From Sinohyriopsis cumingii (taxonomy: Eukaryota; Mollusca; Bivalvia; Unionida; Unionidae): 64,000 nucleotides of DNA. Positions 47,812 through 61,400 of the stretch are shown here, piece by piece. The notes below the pieces were generated by a model. The model made no database searches. It was not told where the DNA came from and saw only the letters and a program-made list of their open reading frames with translations. The stretch is from the NCBI GenBank assembly GCA_028554795.2, contig CM068825.1, positions 94,784,451 to 94,848,450 of the forward strand. Direction: 5' to 3'. The translations under genes and the position numbers were made by a program. Position 1 is the stretch's first letter; the number at the start of each line of letters is the position of its first letter.

Positions 47812-50800
47812 TGTGTTTGTATTCATAAGGATATATAATCCGAATATACCTTCCCGTTTGTTTGTACCCTCCCTACCTATTTCAATAACGGAAACCTTTA
47901 ATGTGATAAAAAAAGGCACAAAACTTTGTCAATTTAGTAATTGATTTATAATTTTACCTGAAAATTGCCAGAGTGGCTCGAACACTGGCATCCTCAGCGC
48001 CTTTCATGTTTAACGGACTTTCTATATTAACATGGCGCTATACTGCGCATACTATGTATAAGTCTATTTTCCTCAGAGTGACTTAGTTCACCCTATTCGG
48101 TAACTTACTGCCGGATAAATCCGTAAATTACCATATTGTTGAGAGTTGTATCCCTTTGCACACATGAACATATAAATTACACCGCTTCATAAATCGATGT
48201 GACAGTCCAAATTTGCAGTTGCCATTCATTTCCTTTGCTTGATTCGATGTTGTAAATATCGGAATCAGACGACATAGTATTTTCCTTCTACTATAGACAA
48301 ATGTGTAGTCGTTATGACACTCCTTTGCTACTTGTCCAGGAAATGGAAATAACTGACATACAGGGTCGTCTTTTACACTGAAAACTTCCGTTTGCAATTA
48401 AATGCGCAGACGATAACGGTGTTAAGGCCTCCCTTGGCATAGTCAGGTTTGAAATTATAAATCAATAAATGAACTAAATTCTGTGCATCTTTTATCTCAT
48501 TTGTGCTTTTTATTTTTAAATCAGTGTGGGAGGGTGTGTTTAACAAATAAACGGGGCGTTATATTCAAACGATAGATAGATAGATAGATAGATCAAGCAC
48601 CTAGAGGACGGAAAACACTTCTAAAATGTACCGAATTAATTGGGAAAATGATATGATGAAAACCAAAATTGATTTGTGTAAGGGTTAAATAAGTATTTGC
48701 CGAGAAAAACTAAAATAAGGCCTTTAAAAAATATAAGTAAGACATAGACTGAAAGCAGATTTTTAAATTATTGTCGATGCTTAAGTAGATATTCAAAATG
48801 CTTTGAGAAACGTCAGACCTATCGATCATTCGGTTTTAATTCATTGAGTATTTTCTTTATTGAGCCCAACCTCCCTGAAAGTGAATTCAAAGCCAATATA
48901 ACTGATTCTGTGCATTTTTCTCTACAGATAGATGGCCAGTTATAATAAATACTACAAATTTGTCCGTTTATTAGGTACTAGTGTCACTCATACTGAACCG
49001 TTTTCCCGGGACTGTGTAGTAGCTTGGACTGTTTTCGTAAACTTGGCCCTGTCAACTTTCCTAATATAAGAGCTTATTTTATATTTTCACGAATCTTTGC
49101 ATTAGGAATTTGAATTATGTTTTGTAATACGTGGTATGAGATACCGACCTATGACTCGGAACTGTGCTTGATAAATAAGAATATGAAGCAAGAAAAGCCC
49201 TATAAATGTAAAATTAGTCTCGCGAATGAGCGTTCCTTTAGAGGAGAAATGTGTGTGGTATAAACGCGTTTAAGAAACCGTCTATTGACAACTACAGTTA
49301 TATTTAAGGTCATTGGAAAACGGGGAAACAAAATCGCCCCCTCCCCCCAATAAAACGACGTAAAGACAAATGTAGTATGTTTGATATTGTTTATAGCTCA
49401 GTCTTGAGGTGAACATGTTCTAGGTGATTTAGATCCATAGCGTGTTACACTATTTCCTATACTCTCAAAAATCAACTGTAAGTTTTATGCATTGGTGATT
49501 TGAAAGTATGTGCGTGTGTTGCTTGTTTTGGTAATATTTATGTTTTCTTAAGTTTGTGTCTCAGGATAGAGATCTATCTTTTCACGCATTTTCTTGTTTT
49601 GAAAGGCATCACAAGGTTTCAGCACTTCTTTTAAACTCATTTTAAGATTTTTAAATTATGAGCTCACCTCCTACATGTTTCGTCTCCAGCGACACCGTTT
49701 TGTACTTTTGTCCTTGTTAGTCGATCTGAATGTGATTTTGACATCGGATTTTTAAAACAATATTGATTGTTATAAATGTTGATAAAAAGATCTTGTCGAA
49801 CATCGTCAGAAGATCTGTAAAAGTTGAGAACCTATTGTCAGTATACTTAATTAATCTTGTATTTCAAGGCAATAATATCGAAGAGAAAAAAAATTGTAAG
49901 CCAATTTGTATTAAACCACTTGACAAAATAAGAAATTAAATATATCAGCATAATCATCTATCATCAATTATGAGTGTCGATTACGGATTGCTTGAATTTC
50001 ATAAGCCAGTAATCAGGTTTAAAACATTTTAAATGGACGTTGTATCTTTCAGCCGGAACTTGTCAATGTCCAATGTTCAAGTAGTGACGCGTTCTTGCGA
50101 AGGTCAGCAATTGCAAGGTCTGAACAATGAATGTAAAATACGCTTGAAGAAAGTGTTGGAGTTTAAGGGCTGAAGACGTTGCTTCAAATAAATAACACGT
50201 AAAACAAAAAGAACACAGTTTGCAAGTTGGCATACTCTCATGCTTAGCTAACTGTATCTGTGCTCGACAAATAATGTTGAATATAATCCATCTCCATCAT
50301 TGAACCCATTCGAGATGATTGTAAACATAAAACGTTAAACATGCAGTAAGCTGACAAGTCATAAACATTCATTAGCCAATTAATTAATTTCAATCAACAC
50401 GGTCTAAGTCACATCTCCTGCATCTGCACTTATCAAATGGACATGTCTGTTTGTTGTAAGTGATAATTTCTAAGTCACCAACGGGTGAACTGACCATATT
50501 AAAGGCATATTTGTGTACGAGTATACGAAAATGAAGTGCCATGTGTGTGTGCGTGTGTGTGTCTTCTAATGTGTGTATTCTTGTATGACTATTTGTGTGT
50601 ATGTAGTTACGCATATATGTACGCAGTGATACATGTACGTACGTTGGCACGCATGTATGCATGACTGTATTGTTGGTATATTTATTTTGCATTGAGGAAT
50701 TGATCTTTGTCCATAACTGTGGGTAACAGTTCGGGCCTACCTGACTAACATCTTTTGTGTAAACAATATATTTGTCTATGATTGCATATATCATTTTAAA

Positions 50801-52420
50801 ATAATTATTAATTGGAGGTAAGCATGTTTACTTAGATCTGAGTCGAGGACATTGGTTTTCCACTTGACAAAAATAGTCCACGTGAAGTTTTTCGTGTTCT
50901 TGACTAAAATTTAAGTAAGAGACCCTATCTTGCTTACAACGTAGAATTTTCTGGAAACGAATTTGTGACCATCACCGTGGATCTGTTATTGTGGCTTAGT
51001 TTTGTATATAAAAGTACCGATAAAACAAAGTTGTTCATTCCATAGCTTAATACCAGTTTTTATGCAATCAATTTAGTTGTGTTCAGTTATAATTTCAGAT
51101 GATTTATTAATTTTAAGTATACATTGGAATTACAAAGTGCTCATTGATTTTAGGACTAAAGAACTATTTTTAAATTAGTGTGAATTCATTCAAGTTCATT
51201 TTTGATTATATCATTGTGATACGTCAAAATTCTTGGCACATTATCAAATTCAAGACCATGTGACACATCAGCACATTTAAGATTGAAATATATTTCATTC
51301 GCAACAATATTCTTTTGGACTTATGATTGAACTTATGATCGAACTTTTATGAGTATTTGGGATTTATTTCACAACACGATAAATTCTTTTTTTGAATTTT
51401 CACTTTGCGTTCTTGGGAAGTTAAATGTCTGTTGAATTTTACAAACGTGTTGGTTTTTGCCTGTTCTGTTAGTTTAAGACTGCGGCAGTTTATTACCTTT
51501 AAATGGTAGTTAACGATCTCTAAGGGGTGATCGACATCGGTTTTATCGGCCTGATCGAGCGAAATTAGAAGTATGAAATTAATGGATGGAATAAATGGAT
51601 GTCAGAGTTGAGATATAAAATAGAACAACACAATCCCCCATATAAAGAATATAACAATTTAATCCAACTAGATAAACATAATACAACTGTACCAGATCAA
51701 TTGTAAGATAACCTGTACTAGAAAATAAATTAATACAAAGTTCTAAAATTCACATAGCAGTTCAGTTTACTTAGAAGCGCCAAATTTTCGCCACGAATCG
51801 AGACTTTCGAACTTAATTGCTCCGCATGTCTGCATAACCTAATATGGTTGCTGGACACCCTCCAAAATTAACGTAGCGTGATGGTTGAAGTCGACTTGTA
51901 CAGCAAAGTGTGTTTTCTCTGACCTTCCCAATTCGTTCAAATTTGGCTCTATATAATTTCCTGGAATAACTAACTTTCCATCTCTTGTCCACTTCAGAGT
52001 TTAGCCATATCATATTACAAACCAAAGATAACTGCTAACATGGTTTCAGGTCACAAACTTGTTTTCCACACCTTATTTTGTTTAGACACCGCCTCCTTTA
52101 TAGACATTACATAGCACAGGAAACTTAAATGTATTCCTCTAATACATCTAGCCACTATTACTAATTGATCGATCGCATAGTCTGCTCTCGCCAAATAACA
52201 AATAGGCCCTTGCAGTTTGAACTATTAATCACTATCTTGACTAATGTTGGACACATGCACGCAACCAACGAACAATAAATAAGCCGTAAAGTCCGCATTT
52301 CTGCTTCTGGTTTGAGTCTACTTTTGATGGGTGTTGTGTTTTGCTGTTTGTCCGTACTGTTTGACTATGACCATGCCATCATTAAATAGTATGGAGTACG
52401 CTTGCATGTGAGGGTCTGAT
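47812..52420. other. Long stretch without recognised genes
   Basis: It contains a short GATA run (48571-48592), a TG run near 50543 and the dispersed repeat at 51120-51300. The 134-codon leftward frame at 50390-50794 is driven by TG/TACG repeats. No exon with paired splice sites was recognised. Confidence 0.4.
51120..51300 (+). repeat. Dispersed repeat, copy 2 (partner at 43365-43565)
   Basis: See copy 1 for the shared blocks. Same orientation, about 7.7 kb apart. Confidence 0.65.
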
Positions 52421-52429
52421 CAGCCCAGT

Positions 52430-52700
52430 TTGTGCTCTGAACTGTCCGTTGAACACTCAATAGGAGATGCCGCTCTGGGTTGCTTCAACAATACACGGCA
52501 TGTTCAAGTTTCGAGATTCACACCGCTCGTGATGCTGCACTGAATCTGAAATACTCCTATTCTATATTTTCAGAGTATGAATGAGACTGACCCAGGTGGA
52601 CTGATTTTGTGCACGATCTTCCCAAGGATTAGAGACAAAGTGTCTCAAGGATGATCTGATGGAGTCTTTGAAGAGTTTCTTCTGACCTCACTGATATCAC
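52430..52700 (-). pseudogene. LINE ORF2 extreme C-terminal relic
   Basis: Reading leftward, GQKKLFKDSIRSSLRHF, then NPWEDRAQNQSTWVSLIHTL match the basic G.Q..(R/L)(Y/F)KD..(K/R).SL and W...A.....W pattern at the end of many invertebrate LINE ORF2 proteins. A short cysteine-bearing stretch follows in another frame. There is no reverse transcriptase core beside it. Confidence 0.55.
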
Positions 52701-53082
52701 CTTTCATTCTTCACGAAAGCATCTAGTGTGGGTGAGAATTATGATCACACGACTTGCATGTGAGTAAGTTTTTAGTGAAGGGTTGTTGCACAGAGTCACA
52801 ATCACTCTGAATCCAATGGCATGACAATGTAGGTACGTCTGGAGGCTCATGCCGTTGATGACCATCCAGTTTGACTATACCTGAGCTGATGCCCTGCCTG
52901 TTCACGCACCTCTTTTTATCTACATTTACAGCCAGAGGGGGAGGGAAAATGAACATATCTGCGCGGCCACCTGATCCACCACAGAGGGCTTTCCAGAATC
53001 ACTTGTATGTGTCCACCCTAGGTCAACAGTCCCGGGTAGTAAGATCTACTTTTACTACGGTAGCAGGTGTAGCCTGACCAGG

Positions 53083-53191
53083 ATGGACGCACGCACGCAC
53101 GCACGTATGTACGTATGTAAGTATGTATGTATGTATGTATGTATGTATGTATGTATGTATGTATGTATGTATGTATGTATGTATGTGTGTG

Positions 53192-53223
<32 letters not shown>

Positions 53224-53277
53224 TGTATGTATGTATGTATGTATGTATGTATGTATGTATGTATGGATGTATGTATG
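53083..53277 (+). repeat. (ATGT)n microsatellite
   Basis: More than forty near-perfect tetranucleotide units, interrupted once near 53185. Confidence 0.97.
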
Positions 53278-53399
53278 AGTGACTAACTGACTTTATTTCG
53301 TCTTCAACAGAGATTACATCAGATTAATATAATAATGTAATTCAGGATAATACCAAATCATGAAAGACAACATTAAAGCGACAAAAATACAATAGTAGT

Positions 53400-53415
53400 G
53401 TATGTGTCTGTGTGT

Positions 53416-53462
<47 letters not shown>
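53400..53462 (+). repeat. (TG)n microsatellite
   Basis: An interrupted TG tract of about 60 bases. Confidence 0.95.
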
Positions 53463-53463
<1 letters not shown>

Positions 53464-53715
53464 ATGTATGCGTGCGTGTATGCATTTATCTATGACTGAC
53501 AGTCTCACCGACTTCATTACCTCTTCATCAAAGATTACACCAGGTTTATAAAAATACGGATTATACATATAAGATTATGAGACACAGTATAGACGAGAAT
53601 GCAAGCAAGATAAATACATCGTCAAATAACGCATTTACAAGATGAGATATATAAATAAATAAAACCATATAGTAATCTCTAAGAAATATAAATAAACACA
53701 TAATAAACGGACACA

Positions 53716-53732
53716 GACACACACACACACAC

Positions 53733-53806
<74 letters not shown>

Positions 53807-53836
53807 GTATATACACACATACATACATACATACAT
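53716..53836 (+). repeat. (AC)n, (TA)n, (CATA)n compound microsatellite
   Basis: Three adjacent blocks: AC to about 53732, TA to about 53797, then CATA to 53836. It lies just upstream of the LINE. Confidence 0.95.
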
Positions 53837-53965
53837 TCAAGTAGCATTTCGGTGCAGAAAGTGACCAAATTGTTGCTTTCGGTGTAAACTCGGTTTCGGC
53901 CAAAAGTTAATCCCACAAAGAGGAAAGTGAAATACTAACAACCAGTTCATATTTCCTCTTACAAA

Positions 53966-54250
53966 TTGATGAGGATAACGCCCAAGAAAGTGAAGAAAGT
54001 TAAGGAAAAAGAAAGAAGGGCCGGTGCCCTTAATAGGAACCAAACCTATGACGTCGACCCCTACACCGTCCCAGAAACGCAAATACAATACGTCCTTACA
54101 AAGCTCCTCCCCAGAAGGGGAATGGAGTGCGGCTGGACCAGACCAAAATCAAACCCAACAGACAATAATCCCGCCGTAAAGACCAAAATAATAAAAAGAA
54201 TGGGTAAGAAGGCTAAGGACAAAAACAAAGACACAGACGAAGAAACTTAA
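53966..54250 (+). pseudogene. LINE ORF1-like fragment
   Basis: A 94-codon frame rich in lysine, with VKKVKEKERRAG near the start and DTDEET at the end. A TAA at 54248-54250 is followed in the same frame by an Asp/Asn/Glu/Thr-rich repeat to about 54355. It lies where ORF1 should be. No RRM or zinc knuckle is visible. Confidence 0.45.
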
Positions 54251-54494
54251 AAGGAACAAACAGACAACGACAATGAAACGGATACGGAAAGTGACAATGA
54301 CAATGAAACAAACAACGACAATGGAACGGATATGGAAAACGACAACGACAACAAATAAAAAATGTACAACTCACAAACTACAGAAAATAACAACCCATCA
54401 AATGAAGCTCTGGAGGCAACCCAGAGCCCATTAAAAAGACTAAACTAATTTTTTATATCGTAACTAGAATATAAGGACAAGCAGTTTACATAAA

Positions 54495-55279
54495 GTGATG
54501 CGGCACCTGGGAAGTGAAGCAAAAATGGAAGAACCAAACTTCCGAATCGCTACTATCAACAACAACGGAATAGACAAGGCGAAAGCAGAACAAATAACCA
54601 AAGAAACAAACTTTGACGTAATATTGATACAAGAAACACACAATGGAATTACACCGGAGCTAAAATTTCTACTTGAAGACAAACTAAATGCAATAGTTAT
54701 AAGTAATGATTATATTAGTAATGATATCAGAGGAGGACTAGCAACAATAATCAAAAAAAAACCGGGGTTAAGCTGGGAAAGGATAGAAGAGGGAGAGTTT
54801 TTCATAGGTCGCTTAATACATGTAAAGATGTTAAACTGGCATATAATAAATGTGTATATGCCAGCAAACAGAACTAAAAAACTAAATTTTATCGAAAATT
54901 TAACAAACTATCTACAACTTTATTCAATGGAAAATTTAATAATGGGGGAGATTTCAACTGGGATAGGGACAAAATTGACAGAGCGACGGACTTAACAACT
55001 AGCGACAAAGTATACAGGACCGAAATGATAAACTTACTGAATAAACATCAATTACATTACATTTACAGAGAACTCAACATATTAAGAAGAGAATTCACTT
55101 TCAATTACAAACAAATCCAAGCTAGCAGAGTCAACAAATTTTATGGAAATTTCTACGATCCTTCAACATTCATCAACGCAGCCATAACTAATACCAAGCT
55201 ATCAGATCACTATATGGTCACAATGGATCTAAGAGTCAGGAAAAGGAGTATGGAAACTGAACAACAAAATCTTAACTGA
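54495..55279 (+). pseudogene. LINE APE-type endonuclease domain
   Basis: The domain begins with RIATINNNGI and has the ILIQETH motif (catalytic Glu), GGLATII and VYMPAN. The frame changes near 54945 within the conserved Gly-Asp-Phe-Asn motif region, which is seen in the shifted frame. LSDHYMV with the catalytic His lies at about 55200. All main exo-endo-phosphatase motifs are recognisable in order. Confidence 0.8.
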
Positions 55280-55639
55280 AAATGAATATATAGAATTAAT
55301 AAAAAAAAAGAAATTGAAACTTTCCATAATGAAGAAACTATGAACATAATAAACGAGTGGGATATTTTAAAAAATAGAATAAAAAGAGTTTCGATCCAAT
55401 ATTCAAACAGACGAGCAGAGAAGCTAAAAAAAAAAGACAAATATGAATTTAAATCAACCCTAAAAAGACGATAAACGAGGACAAAAGCACAACTGACAGA
55501 CAATATTAAAAAAATAGAAGAAGATGAGAATCAAGGGAGAATAATAAGGACGGGAAAATTTACAGAATTATACAATAAAGCAAATAGTCTATATAAACGG
55601 GAAGAATTTAGAAAATGGGGCGAAAAAAACTCTAAATAA

Positions 55640-56700
55640 AATAAAAATAAACAATGTAATTTACACGAGAAAGAAAGAAATTTTAAACAATATATTTAGC
55701 TACTACAAAGAACTCTACACTACACAGAACATAGACTCCATCACAATCGACAGCTATTTAAGCAATGTTGATTGCATGACGATACCATCAGAACATAGAG
55801 AGATATGTGATGATGTCATCTCAGATGAAGAAATAAATAAGAATATAGCTTCACTAACTAAGAAAAAATCACCTGGGAAAGATGGACTCACCGTGGAATT
55901 CTATCAAAGATTCCACGGTAAACTAACGCAGATCCTCAACGCCTTATGAAACAATATATTGTTAAGCAAAAAACACATGTTTAAATCAATGATCGAGGGG
56001 ATTATTACAATCATATATAAATGGCAAGGAGAAAGAGATGAAATAAAGAACTGGAGACCTATATCGCTTTTAAATACAGATTACAAAATTTTAAGTAAAA
56101 TACTAACAAACAGGATAAAGGGTGGGATAAACAAAATAATCAATGTAAACCAAACTTGTGGGGGAAAGGGGTGGAATATACAAAACAACATTCTAAATAT
56201 CAAAACCGTAATAGACTATATAAATGAAACAGTCACGAAGGGTGCCATGGTACTCTTCGACTAACAAAAAGCTTTTCACCAACTAGAACAGAACTATATA
56301 CAGAAGGTTTTAGAAAAATTTGGCTTCGGACCGAATTTCCTAAAATGGACCGAAATCCTATACACAGGGATATCTTCATGTGTACAGGTAAATGGAAAAT
56401 CTACGAAAGAATTTGAAATACAACGATCAGTGAGACAAGGATGTCCACTATCGATGCTATTATACGTGATGGCAATATAAATCATAAGCCACAAGATAAG
56501 AAATAACCCAGATATACAAGGCATACAAATACCTAACCTAAAAAAAGGAATTAAAAATGCTCCAACATGCAGACGATTGCACTTTATTTATAAGAGAGGG
56601 AAGATGCTACAAATACTTAAAAGAAGAATTTGAAAAATTCGGTAAAGCGTCGGGCTCACAAATTAATCACGACAAGACGGAAATCTTAAAAATAGGAAAC
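55640..56700 (+). pseudogene. LINE reverse transcriptase domain
   Basis: Motifs in order are SPGKDGLTVEF (about 55870), NWRPISLLNTDYKILSK (about 56050), VLFD followed by a stop and QKAFHQLEQ (about 56250), SVRQGCPLS (about 56429) and HADDCTLF (about 56565), the F/YADD-box equivalent with Tyr/Phe replaced by His. At least four in-frame stops and several frame changes mark it as dead. The order and wording of motifs fit the L1/Tx1 group. Confidence 0.85.
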
Positions 56701-56723
56701 TGAGGGGCAACCATCCTGGATTG

Positions 56724-56754
56724 CCCCCCCCCCCCCCACACACACACACACACC
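56724..56754 (+). repeat. C-run and (CA)n inside the LINE
   Basis: About 13 C residues are followed by CACA units, an expansion within the decayed LINE coding region. Confidence 0.9.
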
Positions 56755-57915
56755 TACTGAGAGATACGGTAAAAGCTCTAGGGGTGCACTTTGGGAAAAA
56801 AGAAACAATAGAAAACTACAAACAAATTATCAAAAAATAAAGGGAAATGTGGATATCTGGGCCATGGTGCCACTGTGCATTATGGAGCGAGCCCAAGTGG
56901 CAACGACATATTTATATTCAAATATAAACTATATAATTAAATCAATAGACGTAGATAACACAATTTTAAGTAAGATAGACAAATAGATAATAGACTATGT
57001 CTGGAATTTTAAAATGCATTACATAAAAAAGAAACGTTATATAGAGACAACAGTAGAGGGGGCTTGGGTTTGACAAGCCCTCTACTACTAAAACTGACAA
57101 ATATAATTAATAGATTTAAAAAATACAACCAGACCCAGCTACAGCATGGGAAGCACTATACATTTATTGGCTTCACTCTGAGAAACTGACCAGAAATATA
57201 TTAAAAATAATAAAGTAACCAAAATATTATAAGTACCACGAAAATTCAGGTATATTAAAGAAATACTTTTAAAGTACAGGGATAAAACGGAACTATGGAA
57301 ATTAGAAGTAAGCGAAAGTTATGTATGGATTAGAGAAGAAGTAACGAAATATATAAAATGTAGAGCAGAGCCTCTCATTCAAGAAAAGTAGAGAGAAAAC
57401 GACACATATGACTACTCACTCAAAACAATAGGCTTCTTTTATAAAAACAAAATTTACACAGTTTTCTCTACCAAATTTCGAAAACTCAAGTCTAAATATT
57501 TAATGAAATAAGTATCCTATTAATACAAGAGATGACAACTGGGGAAATTCGACAATAAAGGCCGTCCCAACATATAAACATATAGCACACATACACATAA
57601 CATATACATATAGCATACACGGGACTAAGGGATCTCTGGCAAAGATCACCAAACACATAAGGGAAGGAATTTCGACATCGGAGATACAACCCAGTGTCGG
57701 ATGATGAACCCTTTAGATAACACTAAGGATTAAATACCCCATCAAAAATTCAATAACATTTTTGATCAAAATTCTGCTATAAATAATACAAACATACACA
57801 CCTTCCGGGGAGACAGGAACACATAACAAGCTTTTCTTTTGTTTTTTGGAAATGGGGTGGGCATCTGTCTGGTGCACCAGTACGTCCGTGTAATTATGAT
57901 CACTCAAGAAAAAGT

Positions 57916-58122
57916 CAGAGGCGTAGCTGGGGGGGGGGGGGGGCAGGGGGGTACATATGTCCCCGGGCGCCAAGGTACAGGGGAGCTAAAATGAGGCTTA
58001 CAACGTTACATTATCATAAGTAAACAAGGTTAATATTCAAAAATGTGATTAAACGGGGAGGGAGCTGGGGCGCCAATTTTATAGTTCGTCCCCGAGCGCA
58101 AAATATCATAGCTACGCCTCTG
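57916..58122 (+). mobile_element. hAT-type MITE with perfect 8-bp target duplication
   Basis: It starts CAGAGGCGTAGCT and ends AGCTACGCCTCTG, 13-base perfect terminal inverted repeats. GAAAAAGT flanks it at 57908-57915 and 58123-58130. The length is 207 bases, with a G-run of about 15 bases near the left end. It has no coding capacity. The 8-bp duplication and CAG...CTG ends are typical of hAT elements. Confidence 0.93.
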
Positions 58123-58130
58123 GAAAAAGT

Positions 58131-58482
58131 GAATGGAAGAAAGAATGAAGCAGATAAAAGTAAATTGTTTATAGTGCAGATATTACATGTAGATAAATCT
58201 AGTAAACACATGTAATAAAACAATGTTATCTTTTATTGATTTATTCACCACAGTTTATATCATTTGTTTTGAGATATCTATTAACAATATCATATCATAC
58301 ATATTTAAATTAATTTATTCCTTTTAGATGCACGCAGCAAAATGTGAAACTCTTTATATCTCTAAGTTATTAAAATTGCAGAATCTCCAGAGAGGTGGTC
58401 TCTCAATGGAGGACAAAGAGTAATACATAACACTGGTCAATTTGTGCATTACGAATCTGCTTTTAAATGACACTCGAATCGT
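58131..58482. other. Short AT-rich stretch before the right direct repeat
   Basis: No gene, RNA or repeat recognised. It gives the sequence left of ATTGGTTGTG in copy B, which differs from copy A. Confidence 0.4.
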
Positions 58483-61400
58483 ATTGGTTGTGTTAGTTAC
58501 ATGAGAAGAATTATTAAGTAATTTGAAATAAGTGTAAGGTTAACAGATCTGTTATCATATATTCGCTTTATTCAGGTGCTTCTATAAGTTTGTATCGAAT
58601 ACCACTTACTTGAAATATATAATCAGAATATTGATCTTCCAAGAGATAACAATTTAAAAAATGTAATCTCTAACCTTATTAATCCAATATGACTTATCAA
58701 GTATTGAATAGATTCTACTCTACGATGCAGCATTACCAAGTCACATGATTGCTAAATTCTGCTGCCCACTTCCTCGAAATCAGTCAAATTATCATCGGAC
58801 TTTTCGCTTCATATACTTTTTGTATTAGGCAAACGTGTAAGCTGAGATGACAAAAATGGTGAACAGCGTGATTTTTTAATCCCGCGAGTAAGCATCGTGA
58901 AAAAAGTCGACGCATGAAATTCGATTTGTAAACACTGTTTTTGGCTCCAATGTGTGGTTATTACATAGAAATACGTTTTAATTGCTATTTGTTAGAAAAT
59001 AAATAATCATTATATCAATTTCATACAGGTGGAGCTATATGTATGATGGCTTAAGTGTGCCAGTCATTGTAACATGCTGCTATCATATGCCATTACCTAG
59101 CAGTTTCGGCAATTACAACTTTTCATTGGGAACTGACGTCCCATTCAAATTGTCATAATATCTAACTCGAGGCAGGAATAGTTAGAGGAAAGTGGACTAC
59201 TTTACAAGTAAGACAACTTATATATACCGTATAATTATGCCATATAAAATTGTTTTATTATGAACGTACTCCATTAGTCTTAATCATCATTCTGCGAAGG
59301 ATTCCTTTACTGAACTAGTGGTATTGATTTTTGTTCTAGAGATTCTATTAAAACTGTTTCGAACTACATTTGTTGAGGTTAGATTATTAAGGTTATATTA
59401 AAATAGTTTCATGTTGCTGACATTTGTTGAGAGTATATTATTACGGTTATATTAATATAATAGGATCAATCTGCGTTCAAATATTTTTCTTTTTTAAAAT
59501 GAAATTGCGACTTCAACATAATTGCATAGTACGGTCTTTGCTTCGCTGTTTGAAACATTTACTATCAATTGACGGTAATTCAAAGAAATGAACTGCATTT
59601 AATTAAACATTGCTAACGCATTCAGTTTCCCCTCACGAGTGTCGGTTTCTTGAAAGTAAAAAGTATTCTCTTTAACATAAATTAAAAAAAAACAAACAAA
59701 CGAAAAACGTTGATCACTCGTGTCTATAACGTATTGTAGCGGATTTTATCAATGTGTCACTTTCTCACTCAGTGTTTTTGTTCATTACGGGTACATGAGC
59801 AAATAAAAGCTACCTAAAGGTAATATAATGAAATTTTTTAAATCTAATTTCATATGTAAAAGTATAAACCTGCCATACAGAGTCAGTTATATGTAAAGAT
59901 ACTAAATTAAGTATAAATGCGAGTGGCAATGTTTGCATGTTTTATTCCTGCATGAAAGGATTTCACCAGGGTGAAATTCCCCCGTCATTATTGTTTGATA
60001 TCTATATAAATAAGACTGGAAAATACACTAAATCGAAACATTGCATCTGAATCAGACTAAAAGCTTCAGATGCAGACATCACTCAACATTTTAAATAATG
60101 TTTGCTTCTTGATGCAGACGAGAGTTTTCCTTGCAGAAAACAATAAAGATACAAATATATCACATCTTTGATCAATAATTTTACCATTTATTGCTAATGT
60201 TGGAAGTTAGAAGTGAATGCGATCAAAATAATGTACTAATTTTTTGGTAAAGAATATAAGAAAAGTTTGGATTTTACATATAAAGATTTGATACTAGAAG
60301 AGGTTAATACATACAGTTATCTTAGAACTCCCCCTAGTAACACCGGAAAATTTCTCACAGTTATAAAGCAAACAATTTGAAATTCTACTCGTTCAACATT
60401 TCACAATACGCTTAACAAAATATATAAAACTAATAAATATGAATTAAAGTTTCATGCCTAATGAAAATTCAAATAAAGCGTCATATCACTTCGTGTGGGA
60501 GCTATATGACGGTCCTCACAACTCTGTTCGTCCTGAAATCTGTTCACACTTCTCGATCATTATTAAAATGAGAATAAACAACTAAGAAAAATAACAATGC
60601 GTCAAAGGGATAATTTTGATTATACCAGTCAGAGGTATGAACATTTTGCCGATTTTAAGAAAGTGTATTTAGGCGCTAAGCCTGTGTTAAGAGTACAAGT
60701 CCATATTTTGTTAAAACTTTAAATCTGCTTGAGGACAGTCTTCAGATCGATTGGTCAATTATTTGTTATTTGATTGATTGACATGGAAGTATTGAGAGAT
60801 ATTGCGCAAATATAGACAGACATACAGACAGATAATTAAATTTTTGACGAGAAGGAGAATTACGGATTCAGTATTTTTATTTAATGTAAATAATGAGTCG
60901 GTCTATATGAACAACGAATTTTTATGCAAGGAAATAGGCTCTAAAATAGACCGAGGTGTACTATTCCACAAACAGATAGATAGATAGATAGATAGATAGG
61001 GTTTTACGTCATAGATATACAATTTAATTTCTTGATAGTTTGATAGAATTAAACTCTTGGTCCTAATGTGTCTCCTGACTATTGTAACATTGAAACACTA
61101 TTTATTTTGTTGCCGGCATGATCTATTCATCCGTTTCTACACTTCAAAAACTGCATTTGAGAAGCGATAAGAACTGTGATCGTCATCTTAACTATGAGCA
61201 CATCAGATAAAAGGCGATTGTCCGATTAAACATGAGCATAAGACAGGCGAAATGGGCGGTATTGTCGCCAATTGGATGTGCAATATTTAATGAATTGATC
61301 AATATATTTCCTCGAGAGATTGCTTGAAACTGTGTTTAGCAAATAATTTTTTAAAATATTTTTTTACACAGTTTTACATATTGTGATATGGTAAATAAAC

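Larger units (their letters stand above)
53900..57700 (+). mobile_element. L1/Tx1-type LINE, degraded
   Basis: A lysine-rich ORF1-like piece, an APE-type endonuclease and a reverse transcriptase follow in order on the plus strand, with many stops and frame changes. The 5' end is unclear, and the 3' limit is set where recognisable coding style ends. A poly-A or tail repeat was not defined. The DNA is strongly A-rich on the sense strand, as in many LINEs. Confidence 0.8.

Noticed and set aside
53083..53286. Met-Tyr-Val-Cys repeat protein (also at 41367)
   Set aside because: Translation of the ATGT microsatellite.
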